A stretch of 52,898 nt of DNA from Hyphomicrobiales bacterium (GCA_028290705.1 JAQGJH010000140.1:1-52898), one strand, 5' to 3'. Positions 8,327-18,179 are shown, numbered from the stretch's first letter. Numbers and translations: made by a program. Notes: generated from the sequence alone by a model not told the origin.

Positions 8327-11300
8327 ATGTTTGGGCAGCTTCTGACCTCGCGGCGCTTCGCGCCCCTGTTCCTCAGCCAGTTTTTTTCGGCCTTCAACGA
8401 TAATTTCGTCCGCAACATGCTCGCGATGCTGATCCTGTTCAGGCTCGGCGACGAGATGGCGGGCACGCTCGTGACGCTGGCGGTCGGCATCTTCATCCTG
8501 CCGTCGATCTTCCTTTCGGCACTTGGCGGCGAGATTGCCGACTCGCATGACAAGGCGCTCATCGCGCGGCGGCTGAAGTTCGCGGAAATATTCGTCCAGA
8601 TGATCGCGGCGGCCGGCTTCGTTTTCGCCTCGCTTCCGCTGCTCTATCTGGCGCTGTTTGGCCTTGGGGTGATCGCGGCGCTGTTTGGCCCGATCAAATA
8701 CGGAATCCTGCCGGACCACTTGAAGCCGCATGAGCTCCCGGCCGGCAATGCGCTGGTTGAAGGCGCGACCTTCTTCGCCATCCTGCTCGGCATCGTGTTC
8801 GGCGGCTATGCGGCTTCGCACGATCGCGGGTCGTGGAGCGTGGTGGTGCAGTTGATGATCATCGCCCTGCTCTGCTGGGGCACGAGCCGTTTCATTCCGG
8901 CAACGCAGATCGGCGCGCCGGGCCTGAAAATCGAACGCAACATCCTGCGCTCGAGCATCCATACTGTGCGCGAACTCGCGGAGGACTCGCGTCTCTGGAT
9001 CGGCGGATTGGCGGTGAGCTGGTTCTGGATGACGGGCGCGGTGGCGCTGTCGCTCGTGCCCGTGGTCATCAAGCACCGCATCGGCGGCGGCATCGACGTG
9101 GAAAGCGCCGTGAGCGCGCTTTTCGCGATCGGCATCGGGCTGGGGTCGCTGCTCGCCGCCGTGCTGGCACACGGTCGCATTCTGCTGCTGCCGACGCCCG
9201 TCTCGGCTTTGTTCATGGCCGGGTTTCTGATCGACCTGGGGCTTGCCACCTATTCGCTACCCAGAGCTACGGCGCAGGTGGCGCTGACGGATTTCTTCAC
9301 CAGCGGCATCGGCATCCGCATCGCCATCGACGTGCTGGGACTTGCGGCCGCAGCGGGAATGTTCGTCGTTCCGGTCTTTTCCGCCGTTCAGGCCTGGGCG
9401 CGCGAAGATCGCCGGGCGCGCGTCATCGCGGGCGTCAACATCGTCAACTCGCTCTTCATCGTCGGCGGCGCGCTGACGACGGCGCTGCTGCAATCGGGCC
9501 TCGTCGGCCTGTCGGAGCCGCTGCTGCTCATTTTGCTCGGCACGCTCAACATTGGCGCCAGTCTGTATTTCTTCCGGAAGCTGCCAGGCAATTTCGTCGC
9601 CGACCTGCTGACGCTGCTGTTCCGCCTCTTCCATCGCATGGAGGTTCGCGGGCTCGAGAACGTCGTGGCGGCTGGCGACCGCTGCGTCATTGCGGTGAAC
9701 CACGTGTCCTTCCTCGACGCGCCGGCCATCCTGTCGGTTCTCGACGACAAACCCGTCTTCGCCATCGATAGAACGATGGCCGAGCGTTGGTGGGTGAAGC
9801 CCTTCCTCTCCGTGGCACATGCGCTGCCGATCGACCCAAGCCAGCCGCTCGCGACGCGCGCTTTGATCCAGCAGGTGAAGAGCGGCCGGCCTCTCGTGAT
9901 TTTTCCCGAAGGCCGCATCACCGTCACGGGCTCGCTGATGAAGGTCTATGACGGCGCTGCCATGATCGCCGACAAGGCCGAGGCCATGATCGTGCCGGTG
10001 CGCATCGAGGGGCTCGAGCAGAGCTTCTTCTCGCGATTGTCGCGGGCACTGGTACGCAAGAAGCTATTCCCGAAGCTGCGCATCACCTTCCTGCCGCCGC
10101 GACGTCTTGCGATCGACCCGATGCTGAAAGGTCGCAAGCGACGGCAGGCGGCCGGCGCGGCTCTGCAGGACGTGATGACCGACCTGCTGTTCGAAACCAC
10201 CTCGACCAACCGCACCCTGATGCAGGCGCTCAACGATTCGATCGCGCGCAGCACGCCCAGGAAGGACTTTGTGCAGGATCCGTTGACCGGTGCCCTGCCC
10301 GCCTCCCGCGTTCTGGCTGGAGCGGCCGTGCTGGGACGCAAGATTTTGGCGACGAGCCAGGTGGGGGATTGCATCGGGCTGCTGCTGCCCAACACGAATG
10401 GCACGATCGTCACCTTCTTTGCGGTGCAGAGTGCGGGCTGCACGGCGGCCATGCTGAACTATACGGCCGGAGCCACCAATCTGATCGCCGCCTGCAAGGC
10501 CGCGAAAGTGACGCGCGTGCTGACGGCCCGTGCCTTCATTGAAAAGGGCAAGCTTCAAGACGTTGCGGCGCAACTCTCACAGCATGTCGAACTCGTCTGG
10601 CTCGAGGACGTGCGCGCATCCGTCACCCGCATGGACAAGCTGCGCGGCCTGTTGCGCGGCGGCCGCCCGCTCGTGGAGCGCAGCCCGGACGATCCGGCCG
10701 TGGTGCTCTTCACCTCGGGCTCGGAAGGCGCGCCCAAGGGCGTCGTCCTCTCACACCGCAATCTTCTGTCGAACGTCGCGCAGGTGATGGCCCGCTTCGA
10801 CATCACGGGAGCCGACGTCGTCTTCAACGCCCTGCCGGTGTTCCATTCGTTCGGGCTCACCGGCGGCATGTTGCTGCCGATGCTCACGGGCATGCGGCTC
10901 TTCCTCTATCCGTCGCCGCTGCACTACCGGCAGATCCCCGAGATGATCTATGGCGTGAACGCCACCGTGTTGTTCGGCACCGATACGTTTCTGGCGGGCT
11001 ACGCGCGACTGGCCAATCCTTACGACTTCCGCTCGCTGCGCTACGTCGTGGCCGGAGCCGAGCCGGTGAAAGACACGACCCGCCGCATGTTCATGGAAAA
11101 GTTCGGCTTGCGGATTCTCGAAGGCTACGGCGTCACCGAGACGGCGCCGGTCCTTGCGGTCAATACGCCGATGTTCAACCGCGCCGGTACGGTCGGCCGG
11201 CTGATGCCGGGCGTCAGCCACCGGCTCGATCCCGTGCCCGGGATCGAGGACGGCGGGCGGCTGCACGTCAGCGGTCCGAACATCATGCTGGGATACTTCC

Positions 11301-11755
11301 GGGCCGAGAACCCCGGCGTCCTCGAGGAAACGCCGGCCGGCTGGCACGACACGGGCGACATCGTGACGATGGATCAGCAGGGCTTCGTCACTATCAAGGG
11401 ACGGGCCAAGCGTTTCGCCAAGATCGCGGGCGAAATGGTGTCTCTCGCGGGCGTGGAAGATCTGGTCTCGCGACTCTGGCCCGACCATATGCATGCCGTC
11501 GTGGCGATGCCGGACGCGCGCAAGGGAGAACGCCTCCTGCTCGTGACCACGAAGCCCGATGCGGTGCGGGGCGAGATCCAGACATATCTTCGAGCGCAGG
11601 GCGCAACCGAGCTGATGGCGCCGGCCGACATCATGACGATGGATGCGTTGCCGTTGCTGGGGTCGGGGAAAATCGACCACGTCACCCTGCGGGGAGTGGT
11701 TCTCGAGCGTGTCGCGAGCAGGTCGACCGTTTCCGAAGGGAGCGCAGTGACATGA
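8327..11755 (+). CDS. aas: MFS lysophospholipid flippase / PlsC acyltransferase / acyl-ACP synthetase fusion (LplT-Aas)
   Basis: A single 1142-residue chain combines three parts. Residues 1-410 form a multi-spanning MFS domain like LplT, beginning RFAPLFLSQFFSAFNDNFVR. Around 430-620 is a PlsC-type acyltransferase with NHVSFLD (His459, Asp464) and FPEGRIT (about 525). From about 650 is an AMP-binding acyl-activating domain with LFTSGSEGAPKG (about 795) and LEGYGVTET (about 930). Together they would flip lysophospholipids inward and re-acylate them with acyl-ACP, repairing the inner membrane. ATG 8327 has GGAG 7 bases upstream; a GTG at 8324 is possible. The gene is coupled to tetR by a 4-base overlap. 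Confidence 0.9.
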   Translation: MFGQLLTSRRFAPLFLSQFFSAFNDNFVRNMLAMLILFRLGDEMAGTLVTLAVGIFILPSIFLSALGGEIADSHDKALIARRLKFAEIFVQMIAAAGFVFASLPLLYLALFGLGVIAALFGPIKYGILPDHLKPHELPAGNALVEGATFFAILLGIVFGGYAASHDRGSWSVVVQLMIIALLCWGTSRFIPATQIGAPGLKIERNILRSSIHTVRELAEDSRLWIGGLAVSWFWMTGAVALSLVPVVIKHRIGGGIDVESAVSALFAIGIGLGSLLAAVLAHGRILLLPTPVSALFMAGFLIDLGLATYSLPRATAQVALTDFFTSGIGIRIAIDVLGLAAAAGMFVVPVFSAVQAWAREDRRARVIAGVNIVNSLFIVGGALTTALLQSGLVGLSEPLLLILLGTLNIGASLYFFRKLPGNFVADLLTLLFRLFHRMEVRGLENVVAAGDRCVIAVNHVSFLDAPAILSVLDDKPVFAIDRTMAERWWVKPFLSVAHALPIDPSQPLATRALIQQVKSGRPLVIFPEGRITVTGSLMKVYDGAAMIADKAEAMIVPVRIEGLEQSFFSRLSRALVRKKLFPKLRITFLPPRRLAIDPMLKGRKRRQAAGAALQDVMTDLLFETTSTNRTLMQALNDSIARSTPRKDFVQDPLTGALPASRVLAGAAVLGRKILATSQVGDCIGLLLPNTNGTIVTFFAVQSAGCTAAMLNYTAGATNLIAACKAAKVTRVLTARAFIEKGKLQDVAAQLSQHVELVWLEDVRASVTRMDKLRGLLRGGRPLVERSPDDPAVVLFTSGSEGAPKGVVLSHRNLLSNVAQVMARFDITGADVVFNALPVFHSFGLTGGMLLPMLTGMRLFLYPSPLHYRQIPEMIYGVNATVLFGTDTFLAGYARLANPYDFRSLRYVVAGAEPVKDTTRRMFMEKFGLRILEGYGVTETAPVLAVNTPMFNRAGTVGRLMPGVSHRLDPVPGIEDGGRLHVSGPNIMLGYFRAENPGVLEETPAGWHDTGDIVTMDQQGFVTIKGRAKRFAKIAGEMVSLAGVEDLVSRLWPDHMHAVVAMPDARKGERLLLVTTKPDAVRGEIQTYLRAQGATELMAPADIMTMDALPLLGSGKIDHVTLRGVVLERVASRSTVSEGSAVT

Positions 11756-12357
11756 CCTCTTCACCCGCACAGGTCCGCCCGCGCGACGGCGCTTCGACGC
11801 GCGCCCGCATCGAACGCGAAGCCCTGCGGCTTTTTGCGAGCCGCGGAGTCGAAGGCACGTCGATCAAGGATATTTCGCACGCCGTCGGGGTCGCGGATGC
11901 TGCGCTCTACCGGCACTTTCCTTCGAAGGAAGAGATTGCCCGGGCCTTGTTCAGTGCGCATTACGGTTCCATCGCCGCCAGGATCGAAGCCATCGGGCGG
12001 CAGGGCCTCGCCTTCGAGGAGACGATTGCGGCGCTGGTCGATCTGCTTTGTGGCCTCTTCGATGATGAGCCCGACGTCTTCGCTTTCGTGCTGTTGAATC
12101 AGCACGCCCATCTGCGCTTCGTGCCCGACGAGACGAACGTCGTGGCGGCGCTGCGCGACATCGTCATGGCGGCGCAGATAAGAGGCGAAATCGCCTCTGG
12201 CGATCCCGATTTCGTCTCCGCCATGGCGCTCGGCACCGTTCTCCAACCCGCCGTGTTCAAACTTTATGGCCGCCTGAAAGGGCCGATGCGCTCGCACGCC
12301 CGGGCCATGACACAGGCCGCACTGCTCGTGCTTCGCGCGCCCTCAATCAGAGGGTGA
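11752..12357 (+). CDS. TetR/AcrR family transcriptional regulator
   Basis: A 201-residue protein with an N-terminal TetR helix-turn-helix at about residues 20-66: EALRLFASRGVEGTSIKDIS, then GVADAALYRHFPSKEEIARALF. The C-terminal ligand domain is of ordinary length. Its ATG overlaps the aas stop codon, so regulator and target share a transcript and probably form an autoregulatory loop through the palindrome at 8277-8298. An acyl or fatty-acid ligand is plausible from context only. The 3' end overlaps the convergent cupin gene by 15 bp. Confidence 0.88.
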   Translation: MTSSPAQVRPRDGASTRARIEREALRLFASRGVEGTSIKDISHAVGVADAALYRHFPSKEEIARALFSAHYGSIAARIEAIGRQGLAFEETIAALVDLLCGLFDDEPDVFAFVLLNQHAHLRFVPDETNVVAALRDIVMAAQIRGEIASGDPDFVSAMALGTVLQPAVFKLYGRLKGPMRSHARAMTQAALLVLRAPSIRG

Positions 12358-12888
12358 ATCGCCAGGCCAGATCGTGACAAGCGGACCCTGCTTGCCCAGC
12401 ACAGGGTCCTGCTCCGGCAAACCGACCGTGCGAATTCGCACCAAGGATTCTTCATATTCGGCCGGGTCTCCGCGCCTGATGTCGTAGGCCACGCCGCCTG
12501 GATATGCGCCAACGACCTGCAGGTTTCGGTGACCGCGATTCTCATGCGCCGTGCCCGCGGGCAGGATCAGCACGTCGCCAGCCTCGACCTCCACGATCCT
12601 GCCACTCGGACCGCCAAGCGCAAGGGTGGCGACACCCGAGACGATTCCAAGAACTTCGTGAGTCGTGCTGTGAAAATGGGGGTACTCGAAGATTCCGTCG
12701 ACCCAGCCATTGCTCCAGCCGTGTTCCTCGAAGCGTCGGAGGCAGGCGTCGGCAGACCGCAACTCACGCGGCAGCGCGCCGCGATAGAGTAGCACCGGCA
12801 GCTGATTGTTGGGGAAGCGTCCATCACCCTCCAGGACGAGTTGCTCGACCGCGAATGGCTCCCCGTTTCTGCCCGATTGCGCCTGCAT
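12343..12888 (-). CDS. Cupin domain protein (YjlB-like)
   Basis: A 181-residue single-domain cupin. The metal-binding box reads EYPHFHSTTHEVLGIVSG and the second box VLILPAGTAHEN, giving the usual His/His/Glu and His ligands. The family is annotated as YjlB-like or uncharacterised cupin; no substrate is known to me. I chose ATG 12888, which has AGGAG upstream; the frame is open 23 codons further to 12957. It converges on tetR and is divergent from pepN, with about 109 bp between the starts. Confidence 0.75.
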   Translation of the reverse strand: MQAQSGRNGEPFAVEQLVLEGDGRFPNNQLPVLLYRGALPRELRSADACLRRFEEHGWSNGWVDGIFEYPHFHSTTHEVLGIVSGVATLALGGPSGRIVEVEAGDVLILPAGTAHENRGHRNLQVVGAYPGGVAYDIRRGDPAEYEESLVRIRTVGLPEQDPVLGKQGPLVTIWPGDSPSD

Positions 12889-12997
12889 GGTGATCTGGCT
12901 CCTGGCCGCGACGATGAGATGCAAAGCCGGCTGAGAGTGATAAACTCCGCGCCCCAACGTGTTGTTCCAGGCGTCATTGCCTCACCCGGATTGTTCC

Positions 12998-15667
12998 ATG
13001 CGCACCGATCTCGCCCTGCCCGTTCGCCTCTCCGACTATCGCGCTCCGGATTTCCTGATCGACGAGGTGCGCCTGGATGCGCACCTGAACGGATCAGACA
13101 CCAGGGTCGAGGCCGTGCTGAGCATTCGGCGCAATCCTGCCGGGCGGCCGGGTGCGCCGCTCGTGCTCGACGGTGACGAATTGGAACCGCTTTCCGTCGA
13201 ACTGGACGGTGTGACCCAGCCGCTGGGAGATGTCGCTCGTCCTGATCGACTGACGTTGGACGTGGCGGGTGACGGCCCATTCGAACTGCGCGTCGTGACG
13301 CGACTCGATCCCGCGGCCAACACGAAGCTCATGGGCCTGTATCGCTCAGGATCCGCCTATTGCACTCAATGTGAGGCGGAGGGATTCCGCCGGATCACCT
13401 ATTTCATAGACCGGCCGGACGTGCTGTCCGTCTATACGACGCGCATCGAGGCGGATGTGACGGAAGCGCCGGTTCTCCTGGGCAACGGAAATCTGATCGA
13501 GAGCGGCAAGATCGAAAACACGTCGCGGCATTACGCGATCTGGCAAGATCCGTGGCCGAAGCCCTGCTATCTCTTCGCTCTCGTGGGGGGTGACCTTGGA
13601 GTGGTCGAAGACAGCCTCGTGACGGCATCGGGACGTCTCGTGAAGCTCGGCATCTATGTGGAGCACGGCAAGGAAGATCGTGCCGGCTATGCCATGGATG
13701 CGCTGAAGCGTTCGATGATCTGGGACGAGAAGGCTTTCGGGCGCGAGTATGATCTCGACGTGTTCAACATCGTTGCAGTCTCGGATTTCAACATGGGGGC
13801 GATGGAGAACAAGGGCCTCAACATTTTTAACGACAAGTACGTGCTGGCGCTGCCGCAGACCGCGACCGACATCGATTATGCGCATATCGAAGGCGTCATC
13901 GCGCACGAGTATTTCCACAACTGGACCGGCAATCGCATCACCTGTCGCGACTGGTTCCAGCTCTGTCTGAAGGAAGGCCTCACGGTCTTCCGCGATCAGG
14001 AATTCTCGTCCGACGAGCGCTCGCGCCCGGTCAAGCGCATCATGGACGTGCGCACGCTGCGAGCCGCGCAATTCCCGGAGGACGCCGGACCGCTGGCGCA
14101 CAACGTGCGGCCGGAGACCTATCTGGAGATCAACAACTTCTATACGCCGACCGTCTACGAGAAGGGCGCGGAGATCATCCGCATGCTGAAGCTGATGATC
14201 GGCGATGACGCGTTCCGGCGCGGCATGGATCTCTATTTCGAGCGCTGCGACGGCACGGCGGCCGTGGTCGAGGATTTTCTCAGCTGTTTCGCGGAGACGT
14301 CCGGCCGGGACCTGACCAAATTCAAACGCTGGTACACGCAGGCCGGAACGCCGAGCCTCACCGTGAAGAGCCATTACGATGCGGATGCGCACCGCTTCAC
14401 GCTGGACTTCGAACAAACGACGGCCCCCACGCCCGGTCAGCCCGCCAAGGAGGCTCTCGTCATTCCGATTGCGCTTGGACTCATCACCGAGGATGGCCAG
14501 GAGATGGCGCTCGTCACTCCCGATGCCGGCAGTCCGGGAGGTGCGAGCCGGCGCGAAGCGGAACGTGGCGTGTTCGATCTCGCCGAACCGCGCCGACAGA
14601 TTATCTTCGAGGACGTTCGCAGCCGGCCGATCCCGAGCCTGCTGCGCGGCTTCTCGGCGCCCGTCAACGTTCATGCGACGACCAGCGACGACGACCTTCT
14701 GATCCTGCTAGCGCATGACTCCGACATGTTCAATCGATGGCAGGCGGCGCAAACCTGCGCGACGCGGTGGCTTCTGCGCGCCGTGAAGGCCCTCCGGGCC
14801 GGCGAACCGATCCCACAGGACACCCGCCTGGCGGACGCCCTGGAGGCAGTCGTCGCGCGCTTCGAGCAGGATCCGGCCTTCACCGCCCAGGTGATGCTTC
14901 TTCCGACCGAGTCCGACATCGCGCGGGAGATCTCGACGGACGTCGATCCCGACGCCGTGCATCAGGCACGCAAGGCGCTGCGCCGTCTTGTTGGCGAGCG
15001 GCTTTCCACGCGTCTCAAGACCGTTTACGACGCGCTCGCTCCTGCCCGCGCCTATTCTCCCGATGCAGCCAGCGCCGGACGCCGCGCGCTGCGCAACGCC
15101 GCACTCGATCTGATCGCCGCGGCAGACCCGGAGGCTGGAGGCCTGATGGCCGAGGCGCAATTCAACGCCGCGAACAACATGACCGACCAGATCGGCGCAC
15201 TGGCGGTGCTGTCCCATATTCCCGGCAATGCGCGCGAGGCCGCGCTGGACTCCTTCTTCCGCGCGCATGCCGGCGACGCACTCGTGGTCGACAAATGGTT
15301 TGCGTTGCAGGCCACCATTCCCGAACGTGAGACATTGGCGCGCGTGCGGCGGCTGATGACTCACCACGCCTTTTCGGCCACGAATCCCAATCGCCTGCGT
15401 TCGCTCATCGGCAGTTTCGCCGGCGGCAATCAAACCCAGTTCAACGCAGCGGACGGCAGCGGATACGATCTCGTGGCCGACACGGTGATCGACGTCGATC
15501 GCAAGAACCCGCAGATTGCCGCGCGACTGCTGGCGTCGTTCCGAAGCTGGCGCTCCCTCGAGTCCAAACGCGGCGCTTTGGCCGAAGCGGCTTTGCGCCG
15601 CGTGGCCGGGCAGCCGGAGCTGTCGCCTGACGTTCGAGACATCGTCGAGCGGTCGCTGCGTCAGTAG
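12998..15667 (+). CDS. pepN: Aminopeptidase N (M1 family metallopeptidase)
   Basis: An 889-residue cytoplasmic zinc aminopeptidase of the proteobacterial PepN type. The exopeptidase motif GAMEN is near residue 266-270. The zinc site is HEYFH (His303, Glu304, His307) with Glu326 in the downstream KEGLTVFRDQEF. The C-terminal half carries the long helical PepN domain (QTQFNAADGSGY near residue 810). I chose ATG 12998, which gives the usual N-terminus (MRTDLALPVRLSDYRAPDF); a GTG at 12959 would add 13 residues. It removes N-terminal residues during peptide turnover. Confidence 0.95.
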   Translation: MRTDLALPVRLSDYRAPDFLIDEVRLDAHLNGSDTRVEAVLSIRRNPAGRPGAPLVLDGDELEPLSVELDGVTQPLGDVARPDRLTLDVAGDGPFELRVVTRLDPAANTKLMGLYRSGSAYCTQCEAEGFRRITYFIDRPDVLSVYTTRIEADVTEAPVLLGNGNLIESGKIENTSRHYAIWQDPWPKPCYLFALVGGDLGVVEDSLVTASGRLVKLGIYVEHGKEDRAGYAMDALKRSMIWDEKAFGREYDLDVFNIVAVSDFNMGAMENKGLNIFNDKYVLALPQTATDIDYAHIEGVIAHEYFHNWTGNRITCRDWFQLCLKEGLTVFRDQEFSSDERSRPVKRIMDVRTLRAAQFPEDAGPLAHNVRPETYLEINNFYTPTVYEKGAEIIRMLKLMIGDDAFRRGMDLYFERCDGTAAVVEDFLSCFAETSGRDLTKFKRWYTQAGTPSLTVKSHYDADAHRFTLDFEQTTAPTPGQPAKEALVIPIALGLITEDGQEMALVTPDAGSPGGASRREAERGVFDLAEPRRQIIFEDVRSRPIPSLLRGFSAPVNVHATTSDDDLLILLAHDSDMFNRWQAAQTCATRWLLRAVKALRAGEPIPQDTRLADALEAVVARFEQDPAFTAQVMLLPTESDIAREISTDVDPDAVHQARKALRRLVGERLSTRLKTVYDALAPARAYSPDAASAGRRALRNAALDLIAAADPEAGGLMAEAQFNAANNMTDQIGALAVLSHIPGNAREAALDSFFRAHAGDALVVDKWFALQATIPERETLARVRRLMTHHAFSATNPNRLRSLIGSFAGGNQTQFNAADGSGYDLVADTVIDVDRKNPQIAARLLASFRSWRSLESKRGALAEAALRRVAGQPELSPDVRDIVERSLRQ

Positions 15668-15755
15668 CCCCGCTCGTTCCCCCTTTGATCGCGCGAACTT
15701 TCCGAAGGCTGTCACAAAAAGACCATGACTTCGCAGGTAGTTCGAACAAATTTTA

Positions 15756-15770
15756 TAAACCTTTCATTAA
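15756..15770 (+). promoter_or_regulatory. Near-consensus CtrA-type box upstream of the PAS histidine kinase
   Basis: TAAA-N7-TTAA at 15756-15770 matches 7 of 8 defined positions of the alphaproteobacterial CtrA consensus TTAA-N7-TTAA. It lies in the only AT-rich stretch of the 199-bp gap between pepN and the kinase, about 97 bp before the kinase start. Such sites arise by chance in AT-rich patches, so support is modest. Confidence 0.35.
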
Positions 15771-15866
15771 GGTGTGGACAAAAATCGGCCTGCGGATTCA
15801 GATGACGATGATTCGGGGCGATGCGGCACATTGGCTCCGGATTGGACTGATCCAGGGGGCCAAAGA

Positions 15867-18179
15867 ATGGCGCGTGCGAACGTGGCCGGTGTTTCCGCAC
15901 GTGCGGAGCATTTGCAGGATATTGCCCGGCGCAATGCGTTCGTTCGCCTCGTGCGGGCCTACGATTTCCGACGGCATTTGCATCTGGCCGTTCCTGCCAT
16001 GGCGGGACTCTTTCTCTGTATCCTGACTGCCATTTCCCTGCTTCTGGCCGTACAGCAGCGTGAATCCGCTCTGGCCGATGCGATGGCTGAAATCGAAATG
16101 ATCTCGGCAACCATCAAGGCGGAGATCACCACGCACACGCGCGCGCAACCCGAACCGCGCGCGATGAAGATGACGGAAGCGACTTTTCCGGGCCGCGCGT
16201 TTCTTCACGGCCGGCAGGTGCTCGTGACGGATCCCGAAGGCGTCATCGTGGCTGGGCTGCCGGCATCTCGCGCCCCGCGCGGCGTCCTGCAGGATTACCT
16301 TGGTCAATCGCAGCCTTTGACGATCTTCGCGGACCGCGCAGGCGTGATGCAGATCGTTCTGTCGGATGGCACCGAGGCACTGGCCATCGTGCGCAACCTG
16401 CAGGATCCATTCGGTCAACTCGCCGTCGTGCAGCCGCTGTCGGGCGTCTATCAGGAATGGCGCGCCACCACGCTGCGGTCCGGCTTCCTGTTGTTCGCCA
16501 CGGCCTTCGTCCTGGCGCTGGTGGTCGGAGCCTATACCTGGCAGGCGGCGCGCGTGCGCGAGACCGGCGTGGCCAGTACGCTCATGCGCGAACGCTTCGA
16601 TGCCGCGCTAGCACGCGGCCGCTGCGGCTTGTGGGATTGGGATATTGCAAGAGGCCGCATTTACTGGTCGAGCTCGATGTACGACATTCTCGGGATGGAG
16701 CCAAAACCGGAGTTCATGTCCTTCGGCGACGTCAACGCGTTGCTGCATCCCCAAGACGGCGACTTGCAGGCCATGGCGGAAATGCTGGCTTCGTCGGCCT
16801 CCAACACGATCGACCACGCGTTCCGCATTCGCAATGCGCGGGGCGAATGGATCTGGTTGCGCGCACGCGCCGAGATTCTGCGCCAGGGGCCGCAGGATGC
16901 ACCCCATCTGGTCGGCATTGCGGTCGACATCAGCGATCAAAAGGCACTGATCGAGCGCACGGCGACCGCGGACATTCGCTTGCGCGACGCCATCGAGACC
17001 ATCTCGGAAGCCTTCGTTCTCTGGGATGCCGAGAACAAGCTCGTGATGTGCAATTCGAAGTTCCAGAACCTGCACAACCTGCCGCCTGAAGCCACCGCTG
17101 CCGGGACGCCTTATGGACAGCTCATGTCCAAGGGCGCGCCACCGATGGTGCAGACGCAGATCCCGCTCGGGGAACGCGCGGCTGCGGGCGCCCGCACCTA
17201 CGAGGCGCGTCTGACGGATGGCCGCTGGCTGCAGATCAACGAGCGCCGCACGAAAGACGGCGGCTACGTTTCGGTCGGCACCGACATCACCAAGCTGAAG
17301 CGGCATGAAGAGCAATTGCTCGATTCCGAGCGTCGCTTGATGGCGACCATCGCGGATCTGCGCAAATCCCGCCAGACCCTCGAGTTACAAGCACAGCAGC
17401 TTGCCGATCTCGCCGAAAAATATCTCGAGCAGAAGGCCGAGGCGGAAACCGCCAACCGCGCAAAGTCCGAGTTCCTGGCCAACATGAGCCATGAACTCCG
17501 CACGCCGCTCAACGCCATCATCGGCTTCTCGGAAATGATGGAGCATGAGACGTTCGGTGCGTTGGGAAGCACCAAGTACCTCGATTATTCGACGCACATC
17601 CGCGAAAGCGGTCAGCACCTCCTCACAGTCATCAGCGACGTTCTCGACATGTCGCGCCTCGAAGCGGGCCGCATTCAGCTGCAGATGACCCAGTTCGAAG
17701 TCGATACGGCCATCTCGCGCGTCGTCGAGGCAGTGCGCATCGACGCCATCGAGAAAAACATCACCATCGTGGCAGAGGCGCTGCCGGGCACCCCACTCGT
17801 CGCAGACCGGCCGGCTGTCGAGAAGGTTCTGATCGGCTTGATGCGCAACGCCGTCAAGTTCACGCCGGATGGCGGCCGCATCACGTTGCGGACGCGCCTC
17901 GCCGAAGGCGCCATGAACATCTACGTGGAAGATACCGGCGTCGGAATTTCGGCCGACGCGCTGCCGCGGCTCGGACGCCCGTTCGAGCAGATCGACTCGC
18001 CTCTGCAGAATGGCTCCAAGGGCTCGGGTCTCGGATTGGCGATCGCGCGGTCTCTTATCGAATTGCACGGAGGAACATTGCGCATTCGCTCAAGCCTCGG
18101 CGCCGGGACCATCGTGCGGGTCAGCCTGCCGCTCGGAACCGAGGGCACGGCCGATCGCTCACGGATCTTGCGCGCCTGA
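15867..18179 (+). CDS. Membrane PAS-domain sensor histidine kinase (PleC/DivJ/PdhS-like catalytic core)
   Basis: A 770-residue kinase. Two membrane helices (about residues 37-62 and 205-228) flank a periplasmic sensor region. A PAS/PAC unit follows at about 250-360 (GRCGLWDWDIARGRIYWSS), then a second PAS (about 370-485), a coiled coil, the HisKA domain with His542 in MSHELRTPLNAIIGFSEMME, and an HATPase with DTGVGIS and GSGLGLAI. The segment FGALGSTKYLDYSTHIRESG resembles the PleC/DivJ/PdhS group that controls DivK. There is no adjacent response regulator. The start is ATG 15867 after CAGGGGGCC; the frame is open to 15774. Its stop abuts the convergent glnE stop. Confidence 0.88.
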   Translation: MARANVAGVSARAEHLQDIARRNAFVRLVRAYDFRRHLHLAVPAMAGLFLCILTAISLLLAVQQRESALADAMAEIEMISATIKAEITTHTRAQPEPRAMKMTEATFPGRAFLHGRQVLVTDPEGVIVAGLPASRAPRGVLQDYLGQSQPLTIFADRAGVMQIVLSDGTEALAIVRNLQDPFGQLAVVQPLSGVYQEWRATTLRSGFLLFATAFVLALVVGAYTWQAARVRETGVASTLMRERFDAALARGRCGLWDWDIARGRIYWSSSMYDILGMEPKPEFMSFGDVNALLHPQDGDLQAMAEMLASSASNTIDHAFRIRNARGEWIWLRARAEILRQGPQDAPHLVGIAVDISDQKALIERTATADIRLRDAIETISEAFVLWDAENKLVMCNSKFQNLHNLPPEATAAGTPYGQLMSKGAPPMVQTQIPLGERAAAGARTYEARLTDGRWLQINERRTKDGGYVSVGTDITKLKRHEEQLLDSERRLMATIADLRKSRQTLELQAQQLADLAEKYLEQKAEAETANRAKSEFLANMSHELRTPLNAIIGFSEMMEHETFGALGSTKYLDYSTHIRESGQHLLTVISDVLDMSRLEAGRIQLQMTQFEVDTAISRVVEAVRIDAIEKNITIVAEALPGTPLVADRPAVEKVLIGLMRNAVKFTPDGGRITLRTRLAEGAMNIYVEDTGVGISADALPRLGRPFEQIDSPLQNGSKGSGLGLAIARSLIELHGGTLRIRSSLGAGTIVRVSLPLGTEGTADRSRILRA

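Noticed and set aside
13346..14674. Minus-strand open frame of 442 codons
   Set aside because: Antisense to pepN, which carries HExxH and GAMEN motifs.
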